A stretch of DNA of 64,000 nucleotides. Origin: CAMDKS01 sp964402975 (GTDB lineage Bacteria > Bdellovibrionota_B > Oligoflexia > Oligoflexales > RGVZ01). The notes under the pieces were generated by a model. The model did no database searches, was not told the DNA's origin, and worked only from the letters and a program-made list of their open reading frames with translations. The stretch spans positions 1 through 64,000 of the forward strand of contig CAYOEM010000012.1 in the NCBI GenBank assembly GCA_964402975.1, written 5' to 3'. Numbering within the stretch: the stretch's first letter is position 1; the number at the start of each line of letters is the position of its first letter. Shown in pieces: positions 34,695 to 43,055 of the stretch. The translations under genes and the position numbers were made by a program.

Positions 34695-35576
34695 ATGCGT
34701 AACTGGATGAACTATCATCATCTACTATATTTTAAGACGATTGCCGAGCACGGCAGCGTGTCGAGAGCTGCATCATTGCTGAGGCTTGGACAGCCAACTC
34801 TTAGCGCCCAACTAAAGCAGTTTGAAGATACCATGGGCGTGCAGCTTTTTCACAGGGATGGCAAAAGGCTCGTCTTATCAGAGCAGGGCAAGGTGGCACT
34901 TGAGTACGCTAAAGATATATTCTCCAAGGGTGGAGAGTTGTATCAGGTCTTGCAGAGCTCAACCGTTGCAAAAAAAACGGTATTTAGAGTGGGTTCTATT
35001 GATGGTATTGCCAAGCAAATTCTTCTTAGCTTAACTCAGCAGGCCAGAAGTTTTGAAAACTGTTGTGTTATAGTCACTGAAAGTAAACCAATCGATCTCA
35101 TGAGAGAGTTGGAGAGCGGCAAGATTGACATCGCCGTAACGAATTTCATTCCCGAAGGCCTTGACCGCAAAATAATTGCTCACAAAATTCTCTCGAAAAA
35201 GCCGGTCTCCATGTATGCAGCACCCTCTTTGAAGCACCTGCGAGATGATTTTCCAAAATCCATCTCCGGAAAGCCAATAATCCTTCCGACTTATGACAGT
35301 AAGCTTAGATACGATGTTGAGCATTGGGGGAGAGTTAAGCGCGTCATGTTTGATGTGATAGCTGAAAGCCAGGATATTGGTCTTAAAAAGTTTATGGCTA
35401 TTGATGGCATGGGTCTAATACCTGCGGCAAGTCATACGGTGATGCGCCAGATTCTTGATGGTCAGCTGGTTGAAATCGGTAAGCTAGAAGGCGTGACCGA
35501 GCAGGTGATGATGTTATACCGAAGTGCCGCTAAAAACAAAATTCTCGAGCATCTAATCAAAGATGCCGAGTTATAG
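34695..35576 (+). CDS. LysR-type regulator, NhaR-like
   Basis: 293 residues. The N-terminal winged HTH (about 5-63: NYHHLLYFKTIAEHGSVSRAASLLRLGQPTLSAQLKQFE) matches the NhaR-like branch, in which LYYF and the phenyl-rich start are typical. An effector-binding domain follows (about 95-290). NhaR responds to Na+; LysR proteins also accompany many dab operons. Its position 680 bp after dabA with a 4-TM protein between suggests control of this neighbourhood. An internal ATG at residue 5 is an alternative start. Confidence 0.88.
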   Translation: MRNWMNYHHLLYFKTIAEHGSVSRAASLLRLGQPTLSAQLKQFEDTMGVQLFHRDGKRLVLSEQGKVALEYAKDIFSKGGELYQVLQSSTVAKKTVFRVGSIDGIAKQILLSLTQQARSFENCCVIVTESKPIDLMRELESGKIDIAVTNFIPEGLDRKIIAHKILSKKPVSMYAAPSLKHLRDDFPKSISGKPIILPTYDSKLRYDVEHWGRVKRVMFDVIAESQDIGLKKFMAIDGMGLIPAASHTVMRQILDGQLVEIGKLEGVTEQVMMLYRSAAKNKILEHLIKDAEL

Positions 35577-35698
35577 AAATAATCGATAACAGATTTTCAA
35601 ATTATCTATTTTTAGCCAGTAAAACCGTCCATTATACAGCACGGGAAAGGGCTTTAAGTCCGGAAAAGTCCTGATATTGTTTCGGTGGGAGGTGGCCG

Positions 35699-35995
35699 AT
35701 GGAGATCATAAATTTCCAAAATCTAGAATCTTCCAAGCTTGCATCGGATATGGTTTTAAACCCGATTAGAAGGGTGACCGAAGGCGCTTTCGCGTGGCAA
35801 AATCTCAAACCTCATCTAAGTCTCACCGTCGCGAAGCATGATTCTAAATCGTCCGCGTCAGCGGATTTTTTTGCTGTAAAGCTCATCTTGCGCCTACCGG
35901 ATGGGCGCTGTTTTGATTGCGAGAAAAAAGCAGAGACCCTAGCGTGCGCAGCAGATAGTGTGTCGCTTGCTTTGCGTAAGTTTTTAAATCGCTGA
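35699..35995 (+). CDS. HPF/RaiA-like small protein (ribosome hibernation candidate)
   Basis: 98 residues. The C-terminal half FFAVKLILRLPDGRCFDCEKKAETLACAADSVSLALRKFL has the strand-strand-helix ending of HPF/RaiA (sigma-54 modulation/S30EA) proteins, which bind the 30S decoding site during stasis. The N-terminal half is less typical, so it would be a divergent, short-form member. Ribosome-binding site GGGAGG 7 nt upstream. Followed by a terminator and then by a baeRF-like gene, which supports a role around stalled or idle ribosomes. Confidence 0.55.
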   Translation: MEIINFQNLESSKLASDMVLNPIRRVTEGAFAWQNLKPHLSLTVAKHDSKSSASADFFAVKLILRLPDGRCFDCEKKAETLACAADSVSLALRKFLNR

Positions 35996-36035
35996 AGCGA
36001 GAAAAATCGTCTTAAAAAGTTTTTTACACGTCTAG

Positions 36036-36058
36036 AAGCCCGCCACCTGGCGGGTTTT
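36036..36058 (+). terminator. Rho-independent terminator
   Basis: CCCGCC (36039-36044), ACCT loop, GGCGGG (36049-36054), TTTT. Follows the HPF-like gene. Confidence 0.75.
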
Positions 36059-36191
36059 GGCATCTTTATCGAAATAACCGATAACGAAATTGAAATTTAT
36101 CGATTTTTATGCCCGAGATTTTTTAGCGTAACGTTTTTTACGTGAGCAAAAGTCAACGAATCGCAAAAAAGCGAGAGAAATGGAGGCCAAC

Positions 36192-37328
36192 ATGAAGTGT
36201 CTGACGCTAAGTGATTTGAAGGGTATGGTTGGAAGTAGCGAGCCATGTTTGTCAAGTTACATTTCGCTGGTTGGATCAAAAGAGATCGACCGCGAAAAGT
36301 TAGAGAACAACTTGGCTAGCGCTGTCGTGCAAGCAAGGGCGATGTTTCCCCAGGTGGCAGGTGTTTTCACAGATGTAGACGTTCCTGGTCTACTGTCTAG
36401 GCTTTGTGTATTGCCGGCGGGACAAAAGACGGAGGTCCAGCCTTGGAAGTCGGTTGTATATTTTAAGAGCCCATCTCTTGAGGGGTATTATCCATCAGCA
36501 GAACTTGAGGAGGACCTCGTGGTTCTGGCCAACAGTTTTCACTTAAAGCCTTTATTTAGCCTTATACAAGTCAGACCACGGTACGCAATGATTCGTGTGG
36601 ATGATAATAAAGTCGTATTACAAACCGGAACAACTCTCGGGATTTCGCCTCCGCGCGTTTTCGAAAGAAGAGCCGAGTCGCTCATCTCTACGGGGCCGGA
36701 ATACTTGATTTCGCCAATTAAAAAACGCCTTGCGAGTATCGAGCGAAGTCGGTTGGAGAAGAAGAATCTCGTTCGATTTTTTCGCGACACAGATGCGAAA
36801 ATTCGCAAACTCGTGAACTTGGACGATATTCCTGCGATCGTGATCGGACCATCTCGGTCCATCAAGTCGCTAATTGTTGCCAATAGATTTCGCACATCTT
36901 TTGTGAGGACGATTGATACGGACCGGTTCAAAATAGTTGATGATATGGATTATCTCCATCAGTTAGCGCTGGAGTCTCTTGCAATGCACGATAAAAGTAG
37001 AGCTCTCAAAGGCGTCTTCGAGTTTAGACATCTTCGCCGTTTTGGATGCGCGGTCGATGCCTTAGGTCAGGTGGCAAAAGCTGCCGACGAAGGCGTGGTA
37101 AAGTCCCTTTTGATCCGGAAAGGTATAAATTTGTGGGGCAAGGTCAGTCCAAAGGCCGGCTCTATACACTTGGAGCATGCAGGGGTCCCCCACGCATCCG
37201 ATGATATTTTAGACGACATTGGTGAGATGGTTCTCTCGCGAGGTGGTGAGGTCCATCTACTTAATGCCAAAGAGATGCCTACGCATTCTCCCGTTGCGGC
37301 TGTCCTAGCTGCAAGTTTATCCGCATAG
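36192..37328 (+). CDS. baeRF-like (bacterial archaeo-eukaryotic release-factor-like) protein
   Basis: 378 residues from ATG 36192; the GGAGG ribosome-binding site lies within the codons of an ATG 12 nt upstream, so the later start is chosen. The pattern SLIQVRPRYAMIRVDDNKVVLQTG near residues 115-140, the central LEKKNLVRFFRDTDAKIRKL helix and the eL30-like C-terminal third resemble the baeRF families. Those are eRF1/Pelota-related proteins found beside HPF genes and in stress loci, probably acting on stalled ribosomes or nascent chains. The assignment is by overall pattern and not certain. Confidence 0.6.
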   Translation: MKCLTLSDLKGMVGSSEPCLSSYISLVGSKEIDREKLENNLASAVVQARAMFPQVAGVFTDVDVPGLLSRLCVLPAGQKTEVQPWKSVVYFKSPSLEGYYPSAELEEDLVVLANSFHLKPLFSLIQVRPRYAMIRVDDNKVVLQTGTTLGISPPRVFERRAESLISTGPEYLISPIKKRLASIERSRLEKKNLVRFFRDTDAKIRKLVNLDDIPAIVIGPSRSIKSLIVANRFRTSFVRTIDTDRFKIVDDMDYLHQLALESLAMHDKSRALKGVFEFRHLRRFGCAVDALGQVAKAADEGVVKSLLIRKGINLWGKVSPKAGSIHLEHAGVPHASDDILDDIGEMVLSRGGEVHLLNAKEMPTHSPVAAVLAASLSA

Positions 37329-37447
37329 TGTCCCGCCGCTACTACCGCCCTGCCGAAGTGGGCGCACTCGCGAGACAGTTTCGAGAGTGCGCCCCACCTA
37401 CCGGGCGAGATGGAAGGGACCAAACTAAAACCTTGAGGAGGTCAATT

Positions 37448-37906
37448 ATGAAAGCAAGAAAATGGTTTCGAGCAGTTGGATTGTTCTTCGTATTTTTTTC
37501 AACCTCAGGCATTTGGACGCTTGCCATGGCCAGTGATGGTGGAGGTGTCCCAAGTGGCAAGATCGTGGAGTCTGCAATGGTGATCCAGCCTGAGGTGGAG
37601 CGCATCAATGGTGGCTTCAACCCAGAATATTTTGGCTACAGAGTTGAGGGGCTTGTGCTGAAGGGGCCTAATGATTGTGCTGCAAGGGGAGCAAGCGTCG
37701 CTATTCAGTCGTACGTGGATAATGGCGTTCTATATCTCGTGCCGGCGCGATTATTGGATTCTGAATTTGACTGGGTATGCCCGAGCGTCAGCCAACCCAT
37801 TTTCGAGTTGACTCATGTGGAGGTGCGTTACTCACGTAAAGAGGTGCAGAAAGTGGTGATACGAAATGTTGGTCAAGACCTGGAAGAAATGGCGTTTATC
37901 CCATAG
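37448..37906 (+). CDS. Exported protein of unknown function
   Basis: 152 residues from ATG 37448, preceded by GAGGAGG; the open frame extends 120 nt further upstream into prmA-unrelated sequence without a ribosome-binding site. A Sec signal peptide (about 1-27, ending TLAMA/S) is followed by a periplasmic domain with two Cys (NDCAARG and DWVCPSV) and beta-like strands. It is 120 nt after the baeRF-like gene. No family recognised. Confidence 0.65.
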   Translation: MKARKWFRAVGLFFVFFSTSGIWTLAMASDGGGVPSGKIVESAMVIQPEVERINGGFNPEYFGYRVEGLVLKGPNDCAARGASVAIQSYVDNGVLYLVPARLLDSEFDWVCPSVSQPIFELTHVEVRYSRKEVQKVVIRNVGQDLEEMAFIP

Positions 37907-37950
37907 AGATATCTATAAAACGGGCGATCTCATCATAGGAGGATGACACC

Positions 37951-38130
37951 ATGGATGGATTTCATTCAACGTTGGATTTGATGAGTTACTTTGACATTGA
38001 TTTTAGGGATTTGAAGTACGCCGCCATTGGTGAAATGGTGGAGAAAGTTGGGGTTTACCCAGTCGATCACTATATAGAGGGTCTCACGAATTTCGTGGAG
38101 GTTGATTCGGCAATGAGACACCTAGAGTAA
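37951..38130 (+). CDS. Small acidic protein, 59 residues
   Basis: Begins MDGFHSTLDLMSYFDI and ends SAMRHLE, with an AGGAGGA ribosome-binding site 7 nt upstream of ATG 37951. It follows the exported-protein gene by 44 nt and is followed by a strong terminator, so it is very probably the last gene of that transcript. Amphipathic helix content and net negative charge suggest a soluble protein; no family recognised. Confidence 0.6.
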   Translation: MDGFHSTLDLMSYFDIDFRDLKYAAIGEMVEKVGVYPVDHYIEGLTNFVEVDSAMRHLE

Positions 38131-38161
38131 GGATTTTGAATGTTAAGACTAACTTGGGCCT

Positions 38162-38197
38162 GAGACCCGACGTCATACTTCGGGTCTCTTATTTTTT
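38162..38197 (+). terminator. Rho-independent terminator
   Basis: GAGACCCGA (38162-38170) and TCGGGTCTC (38180-38188), 9-nt loop, TTATTTTTT. Ends the transcript carrying the 59-residue protein gene. Confidence 0.85.
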
Positions 38198-38282
38198 GCG
38201 CTTCAAACACTCAGACCTTCCAGTCTTATTTTAATTTTTTGCGTCATTTGATATACTGAAAAAGAAGTCATTTGGAGCGTAA

Positions 38283-39029
38283 ATGCAGATTAAATCACCT
38301 GTTCCCTGGTTCATTTGCCTCATGCTCGCCGGTTGTTCGTCTAAACCAGACGGACCGAGCTTGGCGGACGAGTTGATTGCCGTCCAGGTCTCTGATAATC
38401 AACAGCGGTGTATCGTCAAAGAGTCCGCTCTTATGCGATGCGAATATGAGTCGTGGGGGTCGGAGAAGATCGTAGTTAAAATGGAAGGTAGCAAAGCCAC
38501 TTATCATAATGTCAGTTCAAAAGAGCTTGGTGTACAGTTTGAATTGGACGACCGATTTCCTTCTTTGAATTACAAAATCGGGCGCGACAAGGATTTACTT
38601 TATACGCAGCTCGAGCAGTCCGGATACTGCGCATTTTCCGAAGTTGAGACGGAAAAGAAAGACGATAAGAAATCAAAAAAGTCTCACGGGCTACCGCGTA
38701 CGTTGTTTATTCCTGCGATGGTCACCACTGGTCTGACGGATGACGGCGTCGTGTTCCTGCGCAAGTGGTCCTTAAAGAAATCATCAAAGAAAAAGCAGCC
38801 TGATCAGGGGGAATCTCGTCCGGCGGGATTTGGTCCGGCTCAACAGACTATCTCTCCTCAAGCTAATTCCGAACACGAGCAATTAACGCTTGATTGCGTT
38901 GTCGCATCGCGCGGTAGCGACGAGCTGGGTCCTGCGCCGGTGGATAAGGATAAAAGCGATGTGAGATCAAAGCCGCACCCATCAGATTCGCCTTCCGTTG
39001 AGGGTGGAAAATCTAAATCTGAAGACTAA
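38283..39029 (+). CDS. Lipoprotein with disordered charged C-terminus
   Basis: 248 residues. The signal peptide ends MLAGC (Cys18), so it is lipid-anchored. The first half has beta-like strands with two Cys (RCIVKES and MRCEYES). The C-terminal ~100 residues are low-complexity, rich in Lys/Ser/Pro/Asp (SSKKKQPDQGESRP, DKDKSDVRSKPHPS), probably a flexible surface-exposed tail. No family recognised. Convergent with the beta-helix/cytochrome gene. Confidence 0.65.
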   Translation: MQIKSPVPWFICLMLAGCSSKPDGPSLADELIAVQVSDNQQRCIVKESALMRCEYESWGSEKIVVKMEGSKATYHNVSSKELGVQFELDDRFPSLNYKIGRDKDLLYTQLEQSGYCAFSEVETEKKDDKKSKKSHGLPRTLFIPAMVTTGLTDDGVVFLRKWSLKKSSKKKQPDQGESRPAGFGPAQQTISPQANSEHEQLTLDCVVASRGSDELGPAPVDKDKSDVRSKPHPSDSPSVEGGKSKSED

Positions 39030-39032
39030 TGC

Positions 39033-40460
39033 CTAGTTTAGTTTCAGAATATATTCAGCCACCGCCTTTAGTTTTTCATCGCCAAGGTAAGCCTGTGGCG
39101 GCATCTGCGGAAAACCGCTTCGAACTTTTATGGGAGCCTTGGCGAAATTAACGATGCCATCAGGGTTATCTTTGTACTTGGCTTGAATTTCTTTTATAGG
39201 TGGACCAATCAACTGATAGTTCACTGCATGACAACCTGCACAAATGGCGGCATACGTTTGCTCGCCCAGGTTTTTGGAAGATGTGTATGGTAGTTTGCTG
39301 GAATCGACCAGCATGGTTTTAGGTGGATCTGACAGGGAGGCGTCGGCGCATTTTCCAAAGTGCTCAGTGTCGCGAAGTTTGAGACTTTCCGGTTGGTATA
39401 TGCAAAGATCTTTGCCTTCCTTTGTGCCGACCACGTCACCGCCGCGGGGAATGACTCCTTCATCGGCTCCCTCTGGGATTCCTGTGCTAATAATCTGCTT
39501 GATCAGATAGCGTGTCCAGATGACTAGGTCAGCAAACGACTTGGTACCGTTGCGGTAGAAAAGATTTTTAAGCACTTTTACCCGGTCCGGATTTGGCTCA
39601 ACCTGCGGGTCTTTAGCCATGTGGGGGATGGCACCGTGATGGGCGATGATCAGTCCGGCAAGGCTATTGTCACGAATAATGTTGTTTTCAAATATGACGT
39701 CGTCAGCAGCAAGTACGATAGCACCAGAGCCAGGCGGTACACTTGCTACAATAGAACCTTTGGCTCCAAAGTTCATGATGTTATTGCCCGATATCAGGTT
39801 GTTTCTAACAATGATGTTGCCGCTAGACTTTTTGGGCAGCTCTGGGAGGGTGAACACGAGGATGCCGCTGGTGTTTCTGTAGACATAGTTATTTTCAATG
39901 AGCACATCGTGAGAATTTTCTGACTCGATGCCGGCCACATTGTCGTAGGCTTCATTGCGCCGAACATCCGTGTACTGACACATGCCGATATAAATTCCCG
40001 CGTCAGCAATTCCAAAGGTCACGCTGTCTTCAACCACAACATTGCGACCAAGGGTTGGGTAGATGCCGTAAATCCCCGTTTTTTCGACAATCAAGTGACG
40101 TATCGTCACATTATCGGCAGCCTGTGTCGTGACGCCGTTGGCTTTGTAGTTCTTAATGTGAAGCCACTCGACCGTAAAACCTGAGCCAGAGGCGATTATC
40201 CCGTCGTTAAGTTTATTTTTGCCGTCCAACACAGGCCACTCACCCGCATTAACGTAGCCTCTTAGGGTGATGTTTGGTTTATCGATGATGAGATTTTCAT
40301 GGTAGACCGCTGGCGGGATTAGAATCGTATCGCCAGGAGTAGCTCGGTTGATCGCCTCTTGAATTTTCTCACCTGGCTTTACATTTAGCTCAGCGGCTTG
40401 CAAGGGAAGATGAAGGAGAAGTGAAATGGTCACTAAGAAGAGTTGTTTCATTGATTTCAT
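39033..40460 (-). CDS. Exported parallel beta-helix protein fused to cytochrome c
   Basis: 475 residues. A signal peptide (about 1-22, ending LQAAE) is followed by a right-handed beta-helix of the NosD/CASH type (about 25-290): AINRATPGDTILIPPAVYHENLII, then NVTIRHLIVEKTGIYGI, VLIENNYVYRNTSGI and VIFENNIIRDNSLAGL. At the C-terminus is a class I cytochrome c domain, with haem motif CAGCH at about 407-411 and distal Met in FPQMPPQAYL. Located in the periplasm. Next to a MauG-like peroxidase, it could deliver electrons or bind a carbohydrate substrate for oxidation. Confidence 0.88.
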   Translation of the reverse strand: MKSMKQLFLVTISLLLHLPLQAAELNVKPGEKIQEAINRATPGDTILIPPAVYHENLIIDKPNITLRGYVNAGEWPVLDGKNKLNDGIIASGSGFTVEWLHIKNYKANGVTTQAADNVTIRHLIVEKTGIYGIYPTLGRNVVVEDSVTFGIADAGIYIGMCQYTDVRRNEAYDNVAGIESENSHDVLIENNYVYRNTSGILVFTLPELPKKSSGNIIVRNNLISGNNIMNFGAKGSIVASVPPGSGAIVLAADDVIFENNIIRDNSLAGLIIAHHGAIPHMAKDPQVEPNPDRVKVLKNLFYRNGTKSFADLVIWTRYLIKQIISTGIPEGADEGVIPRGGDVVGTKEGKDLCIYQPESLKLRDTEHFGKCADASLSDPPKTMLVDSSKLPYTSSKNLGEQTYAAICAGCHAVNYQLIGPPIKEIQAKYKDNPDGIVNFAKAPIKVRSGFPQMPPQAYLGDEKLKAVAEYILKLN

Positions 40461-40484
40461 ATCCTTGTCTCTTATGATGGGCGA

Positions 40485-41558
40485 CTAATCAACGGTAACA
40501 GGTTTCAGGCCAGAGGGTAGGGACTTTGGTATTTTAACCCGCCAACTGTCATCAGTGAGAGCCCCTAAAAAGTCCACTAACTCCTGCTGTTCGGCACTTG
40601 TTAAGCCGATTGGCCTGACATGCCAGTGGGTGTCTTTTCCTGAAATGCCGATTTTCGAGCGCCCGCCGCCATCATTATAAAACTTTACCACATCTCGTAA
40701 GGTTTCAAAGGCGCCTCGGTGGGTGTAGGGTCCGGTCTTGGCTATTTGGCGAAGAGTTGGAACTTTAAGCGGGCGGGATTCCCCGGGCGCTCCGACCGTC
40801 AATATCTGATGATTGGTGAATAGCGGTGGTGTATGGCATTCGGCGCATCTGGTCGTAAATGATCTAAAAAGTTTGAGGCCTCTGACTTGGCTGTCGCTGA
40901 GAGCGGCCGAATCCCCAAGAATATATCGGTCATAGGGCGCGGTAAAAGTGATCAGAGATTTCTGAAAGCTGTCCAGCGCAGAGACGAGCTCAACCCAGTT
41001 GATTGCGTTCTGGGTGCTGCGATCAGAGCGTGTAGCAGCAAAGAGTGATTTGTAAGATTCGTTTTGATTCAGTCGATCTAATACGGATTCAAGGGACGCG
41101 TTACCCATCTCTGCCGGAGATAGCAAGGGCTCTTTAATTTGATCGGAAGCTGTCTCAGCGCGTCCATCCCAAAAAAAACGAGGGTTATATGCGAGATTAA
41201 TGAGCCCCGGTGAACTACGTAGGCCATCGCGTGAGCCGGAGAATGCTTTACTGGGCTGATGGCAGCTGGCACATGCCATAGTCCCATCTTTTGAAAGAAT
41301 CGGATCGAAAAAAAGGAGGCGACCAAGATCAATTTTTCTAGGATGGAGTTTTATCTCTTTTGGATCGATTTTCCAGAGACCGTGGTAACCAGCGTTAACC
41401 TCCCTGTAAGGCTGCACGGGACGACAGAAACCTTGCGCGTCTTGGTAGAGACCAGTTTGTGGGCATTTCGTGGATAGCTGGTAATCTAATTCGGCCGCCA
41501 ACGTCGAGGAGCCAAGTGTGGTAAGGATGATAAGTGCTAAAGAAAGAGTGTGGATCAT
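40485..41558 (-). CDS. Dihaem cytochrome c peroxidase (MauG/CcpA family)
   Basis: 357 residues. A signal peptide (about 1-21) is followed by two haem-attachment motifs, CASCH in MACASCHQPSKAFSG (N-terminal high-spin haem) and CAECH in TRCAECHTPPLF (C-terminal haem). The conserved tail motif VPTLRQIAKTGPYTHRGAFETLRDVVKFY is typical of the CCP/MauG family. Periplasmic enzyme that reduces H2O2 or oxidises partner proteins. It is 24 nt upstream of the beta-helix/cytochrome gene and in the same direction, so the two are likely an operon and redox partners. Confidence 0.9.
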   Translation of the reverse strand: MIHTLSLALIILTTLGSSTLAAELDYQLSTKCPQTGLYQDAQGFCRPVQPYREVNAGYHGLWKIDPKEIKLHPRKIDLGRLLFFDPILSKDGTMACASCHQPSKAFSGSRDGLRSSPGLINLAYNPRFFWDGRAETASDQIKEPLLSPAEMGNASLESVLDRLNQNESYKSLFAATRSDRSTQNAINWVELVSALDSFQKSLITFTAPYDRYILGDSAALSDSQVRGLKLFRSFTTRCAECHTPPLFTNHQILTVGAPGESRPLKVPTLRQIAKTGPYTHRGAFETLRDVVKFYNDGGGRSKIGISGKDTHWHVRPIGLTSAEQQELVDFLGALTDDSWRVKIPKSLPSGLKPVTVD

Positions 41559-41653
41559 AGCCTTATGGTGTCGAATACTTGTGAGACAGAGACTCTAGAC
41601 ACCACGTTATTTTAGCAAATAAAAAACTACATTGCAGGTCTTGAAAATCGCTA

Positions 41654-42934
41654 TTAGGCCGCCGCGTCTATCGAATCAACCTTTTGCTTACTAGAGAGTT
41701 CTCCGACCAACCAAGCCTCCATAGCGCCTTTGCCTTTGACAGAAATGACACCTACCGGCTTAAGATGAAATCGAGAGCCGAGAAGACTCATCGTGTCCGC
41801 GGTTATCTGGATGCCGCCGATTGGGGCTAAAGACTCCATGCGACTGGCCGTATTCACGGTGTCTCCCCATAAGTCGTACGCATAGCGGCTTTCGCCGATG
41901 ACGCCCGCTACGACTGGACCGGAATTTATGCCAATCCTTATTTCTACAGGTCGACCATTTAGATCCAGCGTCTTGACAAATTTTTTGATCGCTAACGCAA
42001 GTTTGACAATTCGCACGGCATGATCGCTAGCTGGCGATGGCACTCCGCAAACGGCCATGTAGGAATCTCCAATGGTCTTTATTTTTTCACAACCATGTTC
42101 AGCTACTAGTTTATCAATCATAGAAAATGTTTGACTGAGCCACTCAACAAGCGCTTCCGGTGTCATCATTGAAGAGGCCAGCGTAAAATTGGCAATGTCA
42201 CAAAAAAGTACGGATACGTTATCAACGCGCCTTGCTGGCGATTCATGATTTGCTTTTAGCTCGTTTGCTATTGGTAAAGGAAATGTGCGTTCAATAAGTC
42301 GCTCTGCACGTTTTTTTTCCTCGTTCAAAAGCTTTTCTTGAAGAAACGATCGGTAGACATAGTTCTCACCAATAATAGCGCCTAATGCTCCCATAGCGTA
42401 GGCACCACCAAGTGCCATGAGGTAGGTGTACCATGTACCTTGGCTAACGTCTTTAATCGCAAGTAGTCCAAAAAAACCGAGACAGTATACAGCGCCGATA
42501 AACAGTGCATCTTCCTTAAACATGACAAAAAATGACATCATAAACATCAATGTCATTGCGGGGACCGCAGCATCGGCTGGCACGCCCTGGTCAGAAGCAA
42601 AATACCATATCGCTATATAACTATTTAAAACCAAAGACATCGCAGCGATGAAAATTGGTCGAGGGTACTTCTGCAACTGTGGATGATTGATCTTCAAAAG
42701 CATGATGCCGGCAATCGAAATTATGACAACGGTCAAACGTATAGCCCAAGTCATGGGGTAGTTGTTTGGCGCGATATAAAAGTAATCGGCAAGCCCGGCG
42801 AAAAAATATATGCTAATACCTAGCCATGAGTCCCGAATTAGTGAACGCCGAGTTGAGTCGATAAGATAATTATAAAAGCCTTCAGGGCGGGTAATTTTGT
42901 ACACAAGAGGTCTCCAACGCAGGTAGGCAAGCAT
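41654..42934 (-). CDS. Membrane-anchored class III adenylate/guanylate cyclase
   Basis: 426 residues. An N-terminal membrane region with about six TM helices (about 30-195) precedes a short coiled linker and a class III cyclase catalytic domain (about 235-405). Metal-binding aspartates lie in FCDIANFT and IGDSYMAVCG. Base-specifying Lys is in EKIKTIGDS, and the transition-state Asn/Arg are in DTVNTASRMES. The full residue set suggests an active homodimeric adenylate cyclase. No receiver or sensor domain other than the membrane part is visible, which is of the MASE-like type by topology only. Confidence 0.9.
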   Translation of the reverse strand: MLAYLRWRPLVYKITRPEGFYNYLIDSTRRSLIRDSWLGISIYFFAGLADYFYIAPNNYPMTWAIRLTVVIISIAGIMLLKINHPQLQKYPRPIFIAAMSLVLNSYIAIWYFASDQGVPADAAVPAMTLMFMMSFFVMFKEDALFIGAVYCLGFFGLLAIKDVSQGTWYTYLMALGGAYAMGALGAIIGENYVYRSFLQEKLLNEEKKRAERLIERTFPLPIANELKANHESPARRVDNVSVLFCDIANFTLASSMMTPEALVEWLSQTFSMIDKLVAEHGCEKIKTIGDSYMAVCGVPSPASDHAVRIVKLALAIKKFVKTLDLNGRPVEIRIGINSGPVVAGVIGESRYAYDLWGDTVNTASRMESLAPIGGIQITADTMSLLGSRFHLKPVGVISVKGKGAMEAWLVGELSSKQKVDSIDAAA

Positions 42935-43055
42935 CGGACGTTATTTCTAACGCATTAATCCATCCCGGGATTTAAAGACAAAAAATCCGAGAAAAATCTT
43001 GAATATCAGCAACTAATCCAGAAGGTAATAGACCCCTTTCGGGCGTTCTCATTCT

